Source: Haberlea rhodopensis
Taxonomy: Eukaryota; Streptophyta; Magnoliopsida; Lamiales; Gesneriaceae
Assembly (NCBI GenBank): GCA_907163345.1
Contig: CAJQUN010000414.1
Span: 124,001 to 188,000, forward strand
Direction: 5' to 3'
Length of the DNA stretch: 64,000 nt
In this document: piece by piece, positions 46,024 to 58,709 of the stretch
Layout: each line of letters starts with the position of its first letter
Position numbering within the stretch: the stretch's first letter is position 1
The notes under the pieces: model-generated
The model's input: only the letters and a program-made list of their open reading frames with translations
Databases searched by the model: none
What the model was told of the DNA's origin: nothing
Position numbers and translations under genes: made by a program

Positions 46024-46198
46024 GGAAGTAATCATCTTAGTGCACGAATCGGATTTTTTTTAAAAAAAGTAATTGTTACCTGTCCAAATCAAGAATGGGG
46101 TTGTACACCAGAGTTTCCCAAGTATCCACAATAGCATGCCACACTGGATTGTAAAAAAGAGATTCCGCAGACCAAAACAACATCGTATATGTCTTTAA

Positions 46199-47123
46199 GG
46201 GTGTGTTCTTCTCACATGATAAGAAAATGATTAAATAAATTATGAAGCTTAATCCATTGTTCTTCTAAAGGTTTTAAAAGCCCAAGGAATAGGCAGAGCC
46301 CGTGATAAATTTGAAATTGACCGGAGGAAGCATCCTTGACAATGTGGTGTGATACATGTATTCAAATATGCACAGTAAGACAGATTTTGATAAATTCGTT
46401 TCACATTTACCCTTCTACACATTGCAATCCTACCACTTTTCAATCTCGCCACTCTCACACTGTATAGTACTCACTTAAATAATATTTTATTTATTATTAA
46501 ATACATAAATAAATTTATTTTGATTAAAATAAAGTAATAGAAATAAATGCAAAATATATTCGAGGGTATTTTTGTTATTTTGCGAACAAAATTAATATAA
46601 CCACATAATTATCAAGAACACCAAACATTAGTTAGTCATGACAATAGCTGCATCTATATCACATCTAATTTTTAGGATATTTTCAAATTTTTTGGATAAT
46701 AGGATGGAATTTGGGAAGAGAATTTTTGAAACATTACTTAGTTCCAAAATTTGATTGGATTCGTATTATCCAAAATACGAATTATAATATTTTATTAATA
46801 ATTAGTTATTAATAATAATAACTAATTATAATATTTTATTAATAATTAAATTACATAAATAAATTTTTTTTGATTAATTTAAATTTAATTGAAATAAAAT
46901 AATAAAAATAAGTGCAAAACTATTCGAGGGTATTTTTGTCATTTTATGAATAAATTAATTTATACCACCTACTTATCAAGTACACCAAACATAATATTAC
47001 TTATCATACTTTATTAATCATATGAACCAAACGCAATATAAATTATCCATTAGTTATTTATCAAACCATTATCCACTTTTTAATCTATCCATCACTTATC
47101 CTATCCTCGAACCAAGCGCACCC
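46199..47123 (-). mobile_element. Tourist-like non-autonomous element inserted in a GBP exon (925 bp)
   Basis: Ends GGGTGTGTTCTTCTCACATGATAAG and (other strand) GGGTGCGCTTGGTTCGAGGATAGG, flanked by TAA (46196-46198, 47124-47126), as in PIF/Harbinger elements. It contains an internal repeat: TTCGAGGGTATTTTTGT(T/C)ATTTT at about 46559 and 46922 with similar flanks. No ORF. Confidence 0.8.
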
Positions 47124-48500
47124 TAAGAATATAAACAATCCAGGCTCCAATCTTGACCAATATAAGTTTAATGATAAATCGACCAACCAACCACCATAAC
47201 GAGGGAGAAGGCCACCAGCCTATAATTGTATTCTTTGATAAATAGAGATTATGACTTTCCCAACATCTGCATTTACAAGCTGCGTGTTACAAAGCTACCA
47301 TTAGGAAACTAATTATCAAAAAATACCAAGAAAATCACAAACCTTCATCATTCGCAGCTCATAGTTGCTTTTAGAAGGTCCAACACATTCTCTTTCGAAG
47401 CTTTGGTTGCATTGAAGGAATCCTGCGTTGGACTTAGCCATAGAAGGCAGTCTGAGGACTTGGAGTTGGCCAATTTGTCCTCACATCTTGCATAAAGAGC
47501 CTCACAGAGTTTCGAGGATTGATATTCATTTGACAACCTAAAATTCTTGTATACCCGCGTAGATGGCTAAATTAGCACAAATTCATAAAAAAAACTCCAG
47601 CTATCGGATTCACTTTCTAGATCTCATACCTCCTCTATTTCTGCAATCAACTTCTCAGCAGAGCTCTTTGCATGGTGGCGACCAAAATGTTGCTCACCAA
47701 AAGCTTTCATAGCCACTTTCTTGGCACCCTCATAGCCTCGTTGCAGCGACTCTTCTGATGTGGGTAGACCCAGATAGCCCATCCGTTCCTGGTAAAGTTC
47801 AAACAACGCTCCAGAATACCCTTGTTAAAGAACTCCACAAGGGAGCCTGCTGATGGAATCTCCCCTTTATTAATGGCCTCAAGAATCTGGGATACAGAAC
47901 CATCATTTATAAACAGGAGTTGCAAAGAGGCAAGGTCATCAGACTAATATTTGATTTGAGTACTAAAATCCTTTATTGAATCCATTTGACATTTAAATCG
48001 TCACATAATATTTGCAATGGAGCCCATGTATTATCTAGCAATCTTTATTATCTATTAGGCGGAAATTTTTACCAAGAATAGTTTAAGCCTCTGAGCAAGA
48101 AACTGAATTGTCCATAACCAAAGAAAACAATTGTTGACCTGTTATAACTGGATTGCTGGTTTTTCTGTACCCATGCATTAGTTGGTCAGGCTACATAAGT
48201 AACAGCATGAATGGACTAAAAAATTTACACCTGCCCAAGAAAAGATACAAAATCCTCTCCATTGAGAGGTTTGCCCTGGACAATCTTTGGACGGATAATA
48301 GCCGAAACAACTTCCTTCAATTTCTCCCTCTTCTTCACATAAATAGGATCAAGCTCATCATCCTTCATGTCACAAAGCTTTGTGCGTTGCAGATGGGGCT
48401 GTACCAATTTTCAGATTGAGCTATTAATTTATTTTGAGATTATATGAATGACGCGTAATGAGAGTTAAAACAAAGCATATTTCTGCGAGTTAAAGACTTA

Positions 48501-49563
48501 GGGTGTGTTTGGTATGCATGATAATGGGTGATTAACATTTTAATCACTTATTTATCATGCGTTTGGTAGGCGTGATAAAAAACGTGATAGCCCGTCTGGC
48601 CCGCATCTGGCCCACATCGGCCCGCACTGTATAGATTCTAATCCTTCCTTTGATGGTTAAATAATACCTTGGAGGAGTGAATGATAGGGAATGATTATAT
48701 TTTTTTCCTATAATATCCTTGAATTTAAAATAATATTTAAATATAATGTATAATATGAATAATATTATAATTATTCGTAACATTTATTAATATTAACATT
48801 AATATTCTAATTTGTATTATTATTTTACTTTCTAAATATTTCTATATTATTAATTTTAGTTTTTCTATATGTTATTAATTAATATTTGTATTTATTTTGT
48901 TCTATATTTTGGATACTGAAGAATAATTGAAAATCTAAATACGAATATAATATTTTTAAATTTATTATTAAAATAATTTAATAGAGCAAAACAATAGTTT
49001 TTTTAAATTTTAATCCAATTATTATAAGAACAGATTATTATTTACCACAAGATTTCACATTTATAAGAAATTTATTTCTTATTATTTACTATTGCTCTTA
49101 TTATTTATATTATTTTTTTATTTTTTATATATTTTATATTAACTTATTATTATTATTCTTATTTCTAATAATTTATTTTCTATTATAAATTATTGTATTA
49201 CTAAGTAAGTAGTTTATAAGTTTTATTTGAATTTATTTTATAACTAAAATCATATTTTTGAATTTATTAATTTAATACATCTAAATTATATTATTTTATA
49301 AAATATCTTTGTAAATATTTAATTATATATCCAATTAATTAAATATGTTATTAATTTGGTCTTTATAATTTCTTAGTAATTGTGAATATATTATGGGGGT
49401 ATTTCGGTAATTGTAACATAATAAATAAAATTATTCCATCATTTTAAAATCATACCAAACATCATATAACCTATCACACTATATTATTTATCCTTAATTT
49501 TATCTTGCTAATCACTCTTATTAGTTATTATTCATTTATCTCATCCTACATACCAAGCAGGCC
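48501..49563. mobile_element. Tourist-like non-autonomous element in a GBP intron (1063 bp)
   Basis: Ends GGGTGTGTTTGGTATGCATGAT and (other strand) GGCCTGCTTGGTATGTAGGAT with TTA on both sides (48498-48500, 49564-49566). The inside is extremely AT-rich with no ORF. Confidence 0.82.
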
Positions 49564-49763
49564 TTAAAGTATCCCATGTTCCGAAAGGGAGCATTTCCAC
49601 GACAGCTTACAACAAGAAAAACAAAGCTGACAAATATAGTAGCAAAACTTACAGACCTGGGGTAAGCTAAAGGCAGTACTATTTCCGCCCATGATAGCTA
49701 AAGAATCACGGATTTGGTTCACCTGAAAATAAAAGGCAAAAAACATGATGCGCATATTTAGCT

Positions 49764-50507
49764 CATAGTTATTAAAGGCGTTAGGCGCCAAAAAGCGATG
49801 AACCATGGCCTGGTTCAAAGCGCTAGGCGCTAGCGAGGCGTGGCCTAATAGACGTTAGGAAAAATAAATTTTAAATATTTAGATATGAATATTTTTTCCC
49901 AAAATAGCCAAACTATATAGCTAAGAAGCTACTCATGTTGTAATATTTGTTCATTTCTAATATAAATATTTACTGCACGAGGAATTTTTGATAAAAATGA
50001 ATCTCACTCAATATTAAACAATTATATAAAAAAAAGAAACAATAAATTAAATATGCTTGATTGAATTAGGGTTTATTCTTAAAATATTCTTACTCAATTC
50101 TCAAAATATATTTTGTTTTACATTAATTCTTATCATTTATTAATGCCTATTCATAAAATTAAAAATGTAGTTATATTTAAAGTTTTGCATTTGATATAAT
50201 TAATAATGAATATGACGTGTTAATACTTTAATATATAAATATAGGGTTTGTGCTTATTTAAAATTGGCTTTGAGCTTATTGAAAATAGGATTCGGGCTTA
50301 TTAGTTTTTAAGTAATTTAAGCTCAATCTCATTAACACTCTTCCTTTCCATCAAGCCATCGCCAACGGCTTAAGCCCCAGACACCTAGGCGCTGAATAAG
50401 CACGGCCTGATGTATGTGTGGGGCCTCTCACACACCAGAGGCGACATACACTGGCCTGGCTTGGCTTCTCGCCTAGGCGAGCCAGGCGAGGGCTTTTTAT
50501 AACCATG
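49764..50507 (+). mobile_element. GGCGCC-rich non-autonomous element, copy 1
   Basis: Ends CATAGTTATTAAAGGCGTTAGG and (other strand) CATGGTTATAAAAAGCCCTCG. It carries GGCGCC, GCGCTAGGCGC and CGCCTAGGCG palindromes near its ends. A diverged inverted copy lies at 52522-53046. Confidence 0.75.
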
Positions 50508-50743
50508 AGCATAAGTATTTATCATCATTATGGAACAAGAAGAAATTCATACCTGATCAATATTCTTGTCCCCTGTTCAAAAAGCTCCCACAATTAAAAA
50601 TATGATCAAACAAATTGTTAGCATGTTTTGTCGAATAGCCGGTGTAAGCAGAGAAAAACACTGACCATCAGTATTAGGGACTGTTTGGAGAGCCTCATCG
50701 ACCATTTCTTGCACAGACTTTCCATCTAATAATGCTGACAAAG

Positions 50744-50963
50744 AGTATCAAGTTCAAGAATTGGCAAAAGGTGAGAAGAGGAATGCCAAGGGGCTAATAT
50801 TACGAATACCTCCCGTGACAAAAAAAAGTTCATGTGTAAAGTAAATAGTCGGAAAAAGTATCAAGTTCAAGAATTGGCAAAAGGTGAGAAAAGTAATGCA
50901 AAGGGGATAATATTACAGAGACCTCCCCTGACAAAAAAAGTTCATGCAAAGTAAATAGTCGGC
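50744..50963. repeat. Tandem duplication of about 114 bp in a GBP intron
   Basis: GTATCAAGTTCAAGAATTGG... at 50744-50857 is repeated from 50858 with a few substitutions and small deletions. Confidence 0.88.
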
Positions 50964-51256
50964 CGGAAACGGCTGGTTGTACATATTCAATTTATTTCAA
51001 AATTATGTTTTGCAATTTCTAAATACTTGTATGCATGAATATCATAGTTTTTCAGGAACACTTACGAAGAAAATCGTGCTGGATTAACCATAACAACTTA
51101 GCAGGTTCAAAAGCCACATCTTGTCCCTGCAGAAATAATAAATCAATAGAAAGTAAAGTAAAACTTTAGTATCTCTCATCTTTTGTTTCTTGTTTTCATT
51201 TAGGTGAAAAATTATCAAAAACGTAAAGAAAGGAGGAAAAGAAATGGGAGAATTAC

Positions 51257-51263
51257 CTTCACT
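51257..51263 (-). other. 7-nt micro-exon of the guanylate-binding-protein gene
   Basis: The preceding exon ends ...GGAAG and the next begins GGACAAGATGTG. Joining them directly breaks the frame. On the minus strand AACAG-AGTGAAG-GTAATT lies between. Its seven bases complete Arg and add Val-Lys, giving the family sequence EFYGRVKGQDVAF. Confidence 0.75.
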
Positions 51264-52521
51264 CTGTTCCGAATACAACAGCAAGAAACAGCAAACAAGA
51301 AAGAAACATGGACCAAGTTGAGATCCTGAGATGCAAAGTTAAAGCTGATAGGAACCTAACTATGTTGATCAAGAGCAATGTCAATACAAACCTTCCATAA
51401 AATTCTTCAGCAAGTTCAACTGCAAATGACAGTCGAGACACATCTGCTTCACGTATCTAAGCTTAAAGCAATAAAAAAAAATATCAAAAGTCCTCAAGTT
51501 ATAATATCTACAAACTGAAATTGTAGATCATTATTTTCCAGTGAACAGAACTGGCATACAGTGTGACATGCTGAGGAATTTAGAGGTGGTATCCAGAGTG
51601 AGTGTTAAACTTTTTAGTAGTAAAAGTATAGCGTAGATGTCACACAATACAAACACAGGATGATTCGGCTATAACTGCCTACATCTACAAATCTATGGCA
51701 AGTTTTTATAACTAATCACTATCAAATCATATAAAATCTAATTCCTAAGTATATTCTTTGATTTCTACCAATAAGGTATGAACAAATCATACATATCAGT
51801 AAACAAAGGAAGTGTATTGTTATAGCGTTCTCTGTTACAGAAAATAGCCAGAATGTGGAACACAGGAAGACAGATGCTACCAGAACCTCGTTGGAAAAGA
51901 TGATCTTTTTATTACCAGGATGCATATTCATGATTAAATTCTTCGAAGATCTGATCTTTCACTAACAGCATCACAATAGGAGCTTATCCAGATATATATA
52001 GAATTGTAAGCCGAAAGGGGAAAGAGGTACAGAAACAAAATTCTTAACTGGATGTTATTAGAAAAAAACCACTTGTGGTGATGGAGAACATTCCGATGAT
52101 GATTTTTTTTCTTGACTACTCGATACAGATTTCCAAAGGAAAGGGGAATTGCCTATAGACCTAAAAGAATTGACCTAATCCGAGTTAGAAATCAGAGGTA
52201 ATCTTGACTCTAGCCATGGGCATAAAAGGGGAAGTAGAATAAACAGTGTGCAGGAAAAATGGTTCTCGTTGACAAATTAGAAGATGGACGAGGAATAATG
52301 GGACAATAGCATCTTCTAAAGCATAGCGGAACCTAAAAAATTATCAATTAAAAGTATCAAACACAAAAGCACTACCATAATTCTATTTTAAAAGATAACA
52401 TTTTTTGATGATTTCAATTACTTAAATATGTAATAACATGCTAAGTTGACAACATATGTTTCATAGAGTGCACAACCTAATATATTTGACAATTCCAACA
52501 ATCTTGCTCACACTAGGGATT

Positions 52522-53046
52522 ATGGTTGTAAAAAGCCCTTGCTTGACTCGCCTAGGCGAGAAGCCAAGCCAGACCAGAGTGTGGCGGTGTGTGAGAGGCC
52601 CCACACATCTATTCAGCGCCTATGTGCCTGGGGCTTAAGCAGTGTGCGATGGCTTAATGGAAAGAAAGAGTATTGTTATAATTGTGCTCAAATTACTTAA
52701 AAACTAATAAGCCAAAATCCTATTTTCAATAAGTCCAAAACCAATTAAATAAGCCTAAACAACTAAACCCCATATTTATATATTAGGGTATTAACACGGC
52801 ATATTCATTATTATTATATCAAGTGTAAAATTTAATTATATTACATTTTTAATTCTATAAATGGATATTAATGAATGAGAAGAATTAATGTAAAACAAAA
52901 TATTTTGAGAATAGAGTAAGAATATTTTAAGAATAAATTAAACCCGACGCCTGACGTCTATTAGGCCACGCTTCCCCCAGCGCCTAGCGCTTTGAGTCAG
53001 GTCATGGTTCATCGTTTTTTGGCGCCTAACACCTTTAATAACTATG
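52522..53046 (-). mobile_element. GGCGCC-rich non-autonomous element, copy 2, with 9-bp duplication
   Basis: Reverse orientation relative to 49764-50507. CTAGGGATT flanks it exactly at 52513-52521 and 53047-53055. A 9-bp duplication suggests a Mutator-like family. Confidence 0.82.
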
Positions 53047-53108
53047 CTAGGGATTTATGTAGCACGAGCATTGCCTTCTAATATATACGTAGATCATGCT
53101 TAGTTTTA

Positions 53109-55100
53109 GGGCTAATTTAAAAAAAATTGTGAATTTTAAAAAAAAATTCAAAAATAATGTTAATTTTTTTTTAAAAGAAATCTAAGGTGAAACGCATACA
53201 CAGTATACGTTTCTTACTTTTAAAAAGTAAGAAACGCATACACAGTATGCGTTTCTTTGATTTTTAATTTTTTTTAAAAAAAAAAAATTAGAAACGCATA
53301 CCAAGTATGCGTTTCTAATTTTTTAATTTTTTTTTTACACAGTATTCATTTTTTTGTTTTTTAATTTTTTTTTTATTTATAAAAATGATATGCGTTTCTC
53401 ATTTTTAAATTTTTTTTTTGTAATTATTGAAATGTTATTATTAGTCATATTTTTGTTGTGTATATCTACTCAATTTTATATAATAGCAATTCACAAAATA
53501 ATTATACTGAAAGAACTAAAATAATCTTACTAAAATTTATTACAAAAAATCTTATAGAAAATCATCCAGAAAATTCTTAATATTAATATATAAGTTTTCA
53601 ATAATTTATATATTAATGCGTTTAATTTATTTATGAGCTAAAATTTTATAATTGGATTGCTCCCACTCTCCACAAATTTATATTAAACTAAAAAAATAAT
53701 TAACAACAAAAATAGTTACAACCCTTCATTTAGCTGCTAAAATCAATCAAATTGTCATGTTTAGCAATGATTTTGTCCGAAGTGACGCAACAACTTTGAC
53801 CATGCGGGAGCGAGCAGCGTATCATCCTGCATGAGGTAACCTGTTCGGAATGGATTGTCCTGCTCGACAATGATTTTATCCGATATGACACATCCTTCTC
53901 CCCACATCAAATAATAGTAATAATAACAATAATAATAATCATATATTCATAATAAAAATAATAATCATATATTCATAATAAAAATAAAATAATAATTATA
54001 ATAATTATTATGATTCATTAAAAATGACGGAATATCGAGTCCATTTGGCATATATAGCACTCAGGCTCCAAAATACCAATACTTCCACAACTACATCACG
54101 ATTAATTAAAAATCATCTGTTTTCAATAATTATCTTTCCAACTCTAATTATATTACCAGCCCCAGTACAAAGTACTCCGGACCCCAGATTCCACCAAAAA
54201 CCAAATTCCAAGGTTATCACCACGATGAGAATACTCATCTCTTGGATCTAGCGACTCCAAAAACCGGATTTAAAACCCTCGGGAATCCCAAAACAGTAAT
54301 TAATTCATAATCCCCACAAATAATAAAATTATTGTTATTATTTTATTTTTATTATGAATATATGATTATTATTATTGTTATTATTACTATTATTTGATGT
54401 GGGGAGAAGGATGTGTCATATCGGATAAAATCATTGTCGAGCAGGACAATCCATTCCGAACAGGTTATCTCATGCAGGATGATACTCTGCTCGCCCCCGC
54501 ATGGTCAAAGTTGTTGCGTCACTTCGGACAAAATCATTGCTAAACATGGCAATTTGATTGATTTTAGCAGCTAACTGAAGGGTTGTAACTATTTTTGCTG
54601 TTAATTATTTTTTAATTTAATATAAATTTGTGGAGAGTGGGAGCAATCCAATTATAAAATTTTAGCTCATAAATAAATTAAATGCATTAATATATAAATT
54701 ATTGAAAACTTATATATTAATATTAAGAATTTTCTGGATGATTTTCTATAAGATTTTTTGTAATAATTTTTAGTAAGATTATTTTAGTTATTTCAGTATA
54801 ATTATTTTGTGAATTGCTATTATATAAAATTGAGTAGATATACACAACAAAATTATGACTAATAATAACATTTCAATAATTAAAAAAACAAAAATGTTTT
54901 TTAAAAAAACAACAAACGAATACTGTGTAAAAAAAAAATATTAAAGAAATTAGAAAGTATGCGTTTCTAATTTTTTTATTAAAATTTTAAAATCAAAGAA
55001 ACGCATACTGTGTATGCGTTTCACCTTAGATTTTTTTTAAAAAAATTTCACATTATTTTTAAAATTTTTTAAAATTCACAATTTTTTTTTTAAATTAGCC
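53109..55100. mobile_element. Foldback element with about 0.8-0.9 kb inverted arms
   Basis: Left arm 53109 to about 54010 and right arm about 54330-55100 are reverse complements over nearly their full length. Shared blocks include GGGCTAATTT ends, GAGAGTGGGAGCAATCC and CGAGCAGGACAATCC. A unique centre of about 300 bp separates them. TTAGTTTTA on the left (53100-53108) and TTAGTTTTT on the right (55101-55109) look like a 9-bp duplication with one change, again Mutator-like. The arm ends hold repeated small palindromes of type AAACGCATAC..GTATGCGTTT. No transposase. Confidence 0.88.
53189..53316. repeat. Cluster of short palindromes GAAACGCATAC..GTATGCGTTTC
   Basis: Three successive copies in the left arm (about 53189-53216, 53231-53256, 53291-53316). 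A partner of the same type is in the right arm at about 54998-55024. Confidence 0.85.
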
Positions 55101-55189
55101 TTAGTTTTTAGAGTCCCAGGATAGATCGTTAGTAGTTTTATTTCCAAGAACTTTTAAATGGCCAAGATTCCTACATGATTCCATTTATT

Positions 55190-56594
55190 GGTTACCGGTT
55201 TGACTAGTGTATGGATGTGGTGACTAATTAACTGGTAATGATTAAAATTATGAAATGATTATAAAAATTAAATTGTGATAAGTTATATGATGGTTGATTG
55301 GGAGATAAGATAGTGTGTATAAGGATTTATTTCTTTGATATAAAGACTAAAATACCACAGCAATGCAATATATAGGATAGATATTAGGTATAGGTTAATA
55401 TTTTGATGAGATAGAAGAGGGTAAGGTAGACAAGATAGAGAAAGCAGAGGATAAGGAGGGAAGGACAAGAGGAGAGAAGAAGCAAAAAGACTGACATATA
55501 GAGAGAAAAGAAGAATAGAACAAAAGGGATAATTAAAAATATATAATCATAATCAAAATATATATATATATATATATATAAATACGTATATATAATAATA
55601 ATAATATATAATATATATACAATATTGTGTTTAGAAAATAATAATAATAATATATAATAATAATCATAATATAACATAATATATATATATATGTATATAT
55701 ATATATGCATAAAAATAATAATAATAATAATCATTATTATTATTATTATTTAATATACATATATATACATACATATATATATACAAAACAATAACAATAA
55801 TAATAATATTATATTAATATAATTTATAATAATAATAGTAATATAATAATAATAATAATTATTATTATTATTGCATAATATATATATATATATGTATATT
55901 ATGATTATATATAAGATCTAGATATAGATTTAATAATAATAGTATATAATAATAATTATTCTTCTATAATAGTAATCTAATAATAATAATTATTATTATT
56001 ACATATTAATATATATATATCTATATCTATATATTATGATTCTTCTATATATGATTATATAATATATATACATATTTATTAATCATAATCATAATATATA
56101 TATATATATATACGGATTATATAATAATAATAATAATATATATCTATAATAATATATTTATAATAATAATAATTATGTATAGTAATAGTCATAATAATAA
56201 TAATATATATATACACACGTGTATATATATATACATAAATAATAATAATAATAATTATTATTATTACTACATAATAATATTAATTATAATATATATATAT
56301 ATATATATTATAGTCATATAATAATAAAATATGATAATAATAATAATAATATATAAACAATACAAATATAATAATAAAGTTGTAGGAAATAAATTGTAGT
56401 TTTTTGGCGGGAATTTCAAATTTTGAGATAGTAATCAAAAGGCGGGAAATGGTATTTATGTCATTTTGTTGCAAAGTGGGATTAGAATGTGATAAATATG
56501 ATGGGATAATTTTTTTTTAAAAAACAAAACAAACATTGGATGATCTTAGTAATCCCGGGATTACTAATATTATCCAATACCCCAAACGGTGACT
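55190..56594. mobile_element. Probable Tourist-like element expanded by AT microsatellites, inserted at a GBP exon
   Basis: The left end GGTTACCGGTTTGACTAG and the other-strand right end GTCACCGTTTGGGGTATTGG form imperfect inverted repeats. A TTA follows the right end at about 56594-56596. The left flank is less clear. GTGATAAGTTATATGATGG near 55275 matches the family of the element at 48501. The insertion cuts the exon that encodes IFALATVMSSVLVYNLP. Confidence 0.55.
55536..56380. repeat. AT-rich microsatellite block
   Basis: About 850 bp made almost only of (TA)n, (AAT)n and (ATT)n runs, many in inverted arrangement, such as AATAATAATTATTATT near 55845-55870. No coding sense. Confidence 0.95.
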
Positions 56595-58309
56595 TAGGAA
56601 GGTTATACACAAGCACAGAACTCATGACAGTTGCCAGGGCAAAAATCCAGTAAGACAAGCAATTAGAATAAATATATCCACCGACCTAATTGGTAAGAAT
56701 ATGTACACTAGTTAATTAGTTTAAAATAAATTACAACACTTCGAAATTTACCTATCATTTGACTTTCCAACACTTTCGAAGCCCTCGGTATCAAGATAGA
56801 TGACAGAAGTTTTAACTCCACTAATATCCATTTCAACTGGAGTACCCCACACCCATATACCTACACAAACGAGTAAAAAACTTGAGCACCTTTAAAATAG
56901 AATAATACATCCATCATCATAATTAAAAAGAAAATTCAGTATACACCTTTAGTTTTAGTATCACGCATATGGCCAACATCAAAACCTGCAAAATTTGAGC
57001 TCTACAATCAGGATTTAGAAGACAAAATGAAAAATGAAAATCAGCAGCAGCACATAATGTGATAAAATTACTAAAGTCGGACCTTCATAACATGAAAGGG
57101 ACACAAGCTGGTTAAGTAAAAATGATTTTCCAGATCTATATGGACCAATAACCTGTAAAAGAACGCTGCACAAGGACAAGATTTTTGGAATAACAAGCTT
57201 TATGGAACATACAAACAGATGTGAAAGTGCATGGGTAAATCCACCTAAACTATAGTATATAACATTTTCAAGCACCAGCAACAATAAAACAAACTGCCTT
57301 CAAAAATTTTGCTTCGGTCCAATCTTCTACTGCTTAAAATATGAGAGATTAATCAATCCCCACACAGAAAAACTATCAATATCATGCTGATATGATAACT
57401 GTCATGAATCTATTATCTTACAGCAACAGCTGCAATAGGGGTTGTGATTCTTTTAATTGCCTCCAAGCCTTCTCTTGAAAGACGAAGTTTCGTATGACCG
57501 GGATCAGGTTCTATGATAGGAAACCTGTACCAATAAAATTGCACCATTAATTAAACTGCAAGTATAGAAGCTCTTCTTGTCTGCAACTGCAAGTAAGATT
57601 CGGCAGTGGTAGTTAGCAAAGAGACAAAAAGAAGATAGAGCCAAAATAAAGCAATTTACATGAACAGGACAAAATCTCCTTGGCAATATGTGAACACAAT
57701 ATACATAAATACATATATCCATGTGCGTGTGTAAACTTCAGTTATTTATTGCAAACCAGGAACAAACATTTTTGGACTCAAAAAACCACGACTTTGACCT
57801 CCCTTTCACATAAAACCTAATGTGCATTAAGATTTTGAGAATTTCCCATCAGCACATCTTCATAACAAACCAAAAAATAGACTTTCAAATTAAAAAGTAC
57901 AACGCATTTACGACAAGAAACGTGAAAAAAGCATGAATATAAAAACAAAAAAGGTACTCAAGCTTTACCTCCCCCACTTACCTTATCTATGCGTAATTTA
58001 AACCATAAACATGATTGCTCGAATCCATACTCACCACAAAGGTCCAAAATACTTATTTCAAATTAAAAAAATACAACGCACCGTCGATAAGAAACAATAA
58101 AAATCTTAGCCAGAGAGTACATGTGCGTAAATGCAGCATATAAACAGAAACAGAAAAAAAAAATCTAAAGAGTGTACTCACGCTTGACGAAAATTTCAAT
58201 ACCGAGAGAACCATATGCGAATAAACCAACAAAAAAAGAAAAAACCAACAACCGGGGAGTGGGTTGACATTCCACACCCGAGTTCAATCAACTTGAGCTT
58301 CAATAGCTC

Positions 58310-58705
58310 GTGTTCTTGAAATGATGCATCGACAGATTATATCGAGTTCGGTTACAAAACCGAGCGAAAGACACTCGAAATAACATGCTCTATAACCGAT
58401 TAACCATTTGAAAGATATTTTAAAATAAACAAGCATTTGTTATGGAACTTCGAAGTGGTGTAATCCTTCTACGTCTCCCCTTATTCCACCTCGTGGAAGG
58501 ATACGCTAGAAGACTTTGATTTATACAACTCTTTGTACAAACCCGATCTAGTTGGACATTCCCCATCCAACTAGAACTCCTAGCAACTCAACTATGTATG
58601 TTCTTTAACGTCTCACATACAAATACCTCATCGGTTGTGATAAATCATCAACCATTACACTTATATCAAAGCCCCTAATCTTATATCAAATTAAGTGTAA
58701 AAATC
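58310..58705 (-). mobile_element. Sirevirus-type LTR fragment
   Basis: Reading the minus strand, GAATAAGGGGAGACGTAGAAGG followed by ACTTCGAAGTTCCATAACA parallels the LTR segment GGAAGAAGGGGAGACGTAGAAGCG...CTTCGAACTTCCAGAAAC of the element at 18694. Both ends are missing or unclear. Confidence 0.5.
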
Positions 58706-58709
58706 ACAC

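Larger units (their letters stand above)
46080..57524 (-). pseudogene. Plant guanylate-binding protein (GBP-type large GTPase), decayed
   Basis: Minus-strand exons in transcript order: 57524-57422, 57152-57083, 56985-56947, 56860-56752, 56647-56596 (cut off), 51456-51392, 51263-51257 (7 nt), 51126-51066, 50725-50666, 50572-50553 (20 nt), 49722-49657, 48398-48231, 47886-47630, 47554-47343, then 47266-47124 and 46198-46080 split by a MITE. It would be a dynamin-like GTPase. P-loop GPYRSGKS, DTEGFES and IQHDF are present, with the helical C-terminal part after it (LVEFFNKGILERCL, HFGRHHAKSS) and a hydrophobic tail. Defects: single-base deletions near 47800 and 47470, TAA at 47249-47251, an acceptor reading TG at 56648-56649, two exons hit by insertions, and no last exon found. 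The start (possible ATG at 58214) is not resolved. Confidence 0.88.

Noticed and set aside
54024..54251. Small gene in the centre of the foldback element
   Set aside because: 75 codons with no recognisable motif and no family support; likely chance.
55384..55734. Membrane-protein-like ORF rich in Ile and Tyr
   Set aside because: It is the translation of an AT microsatellite.
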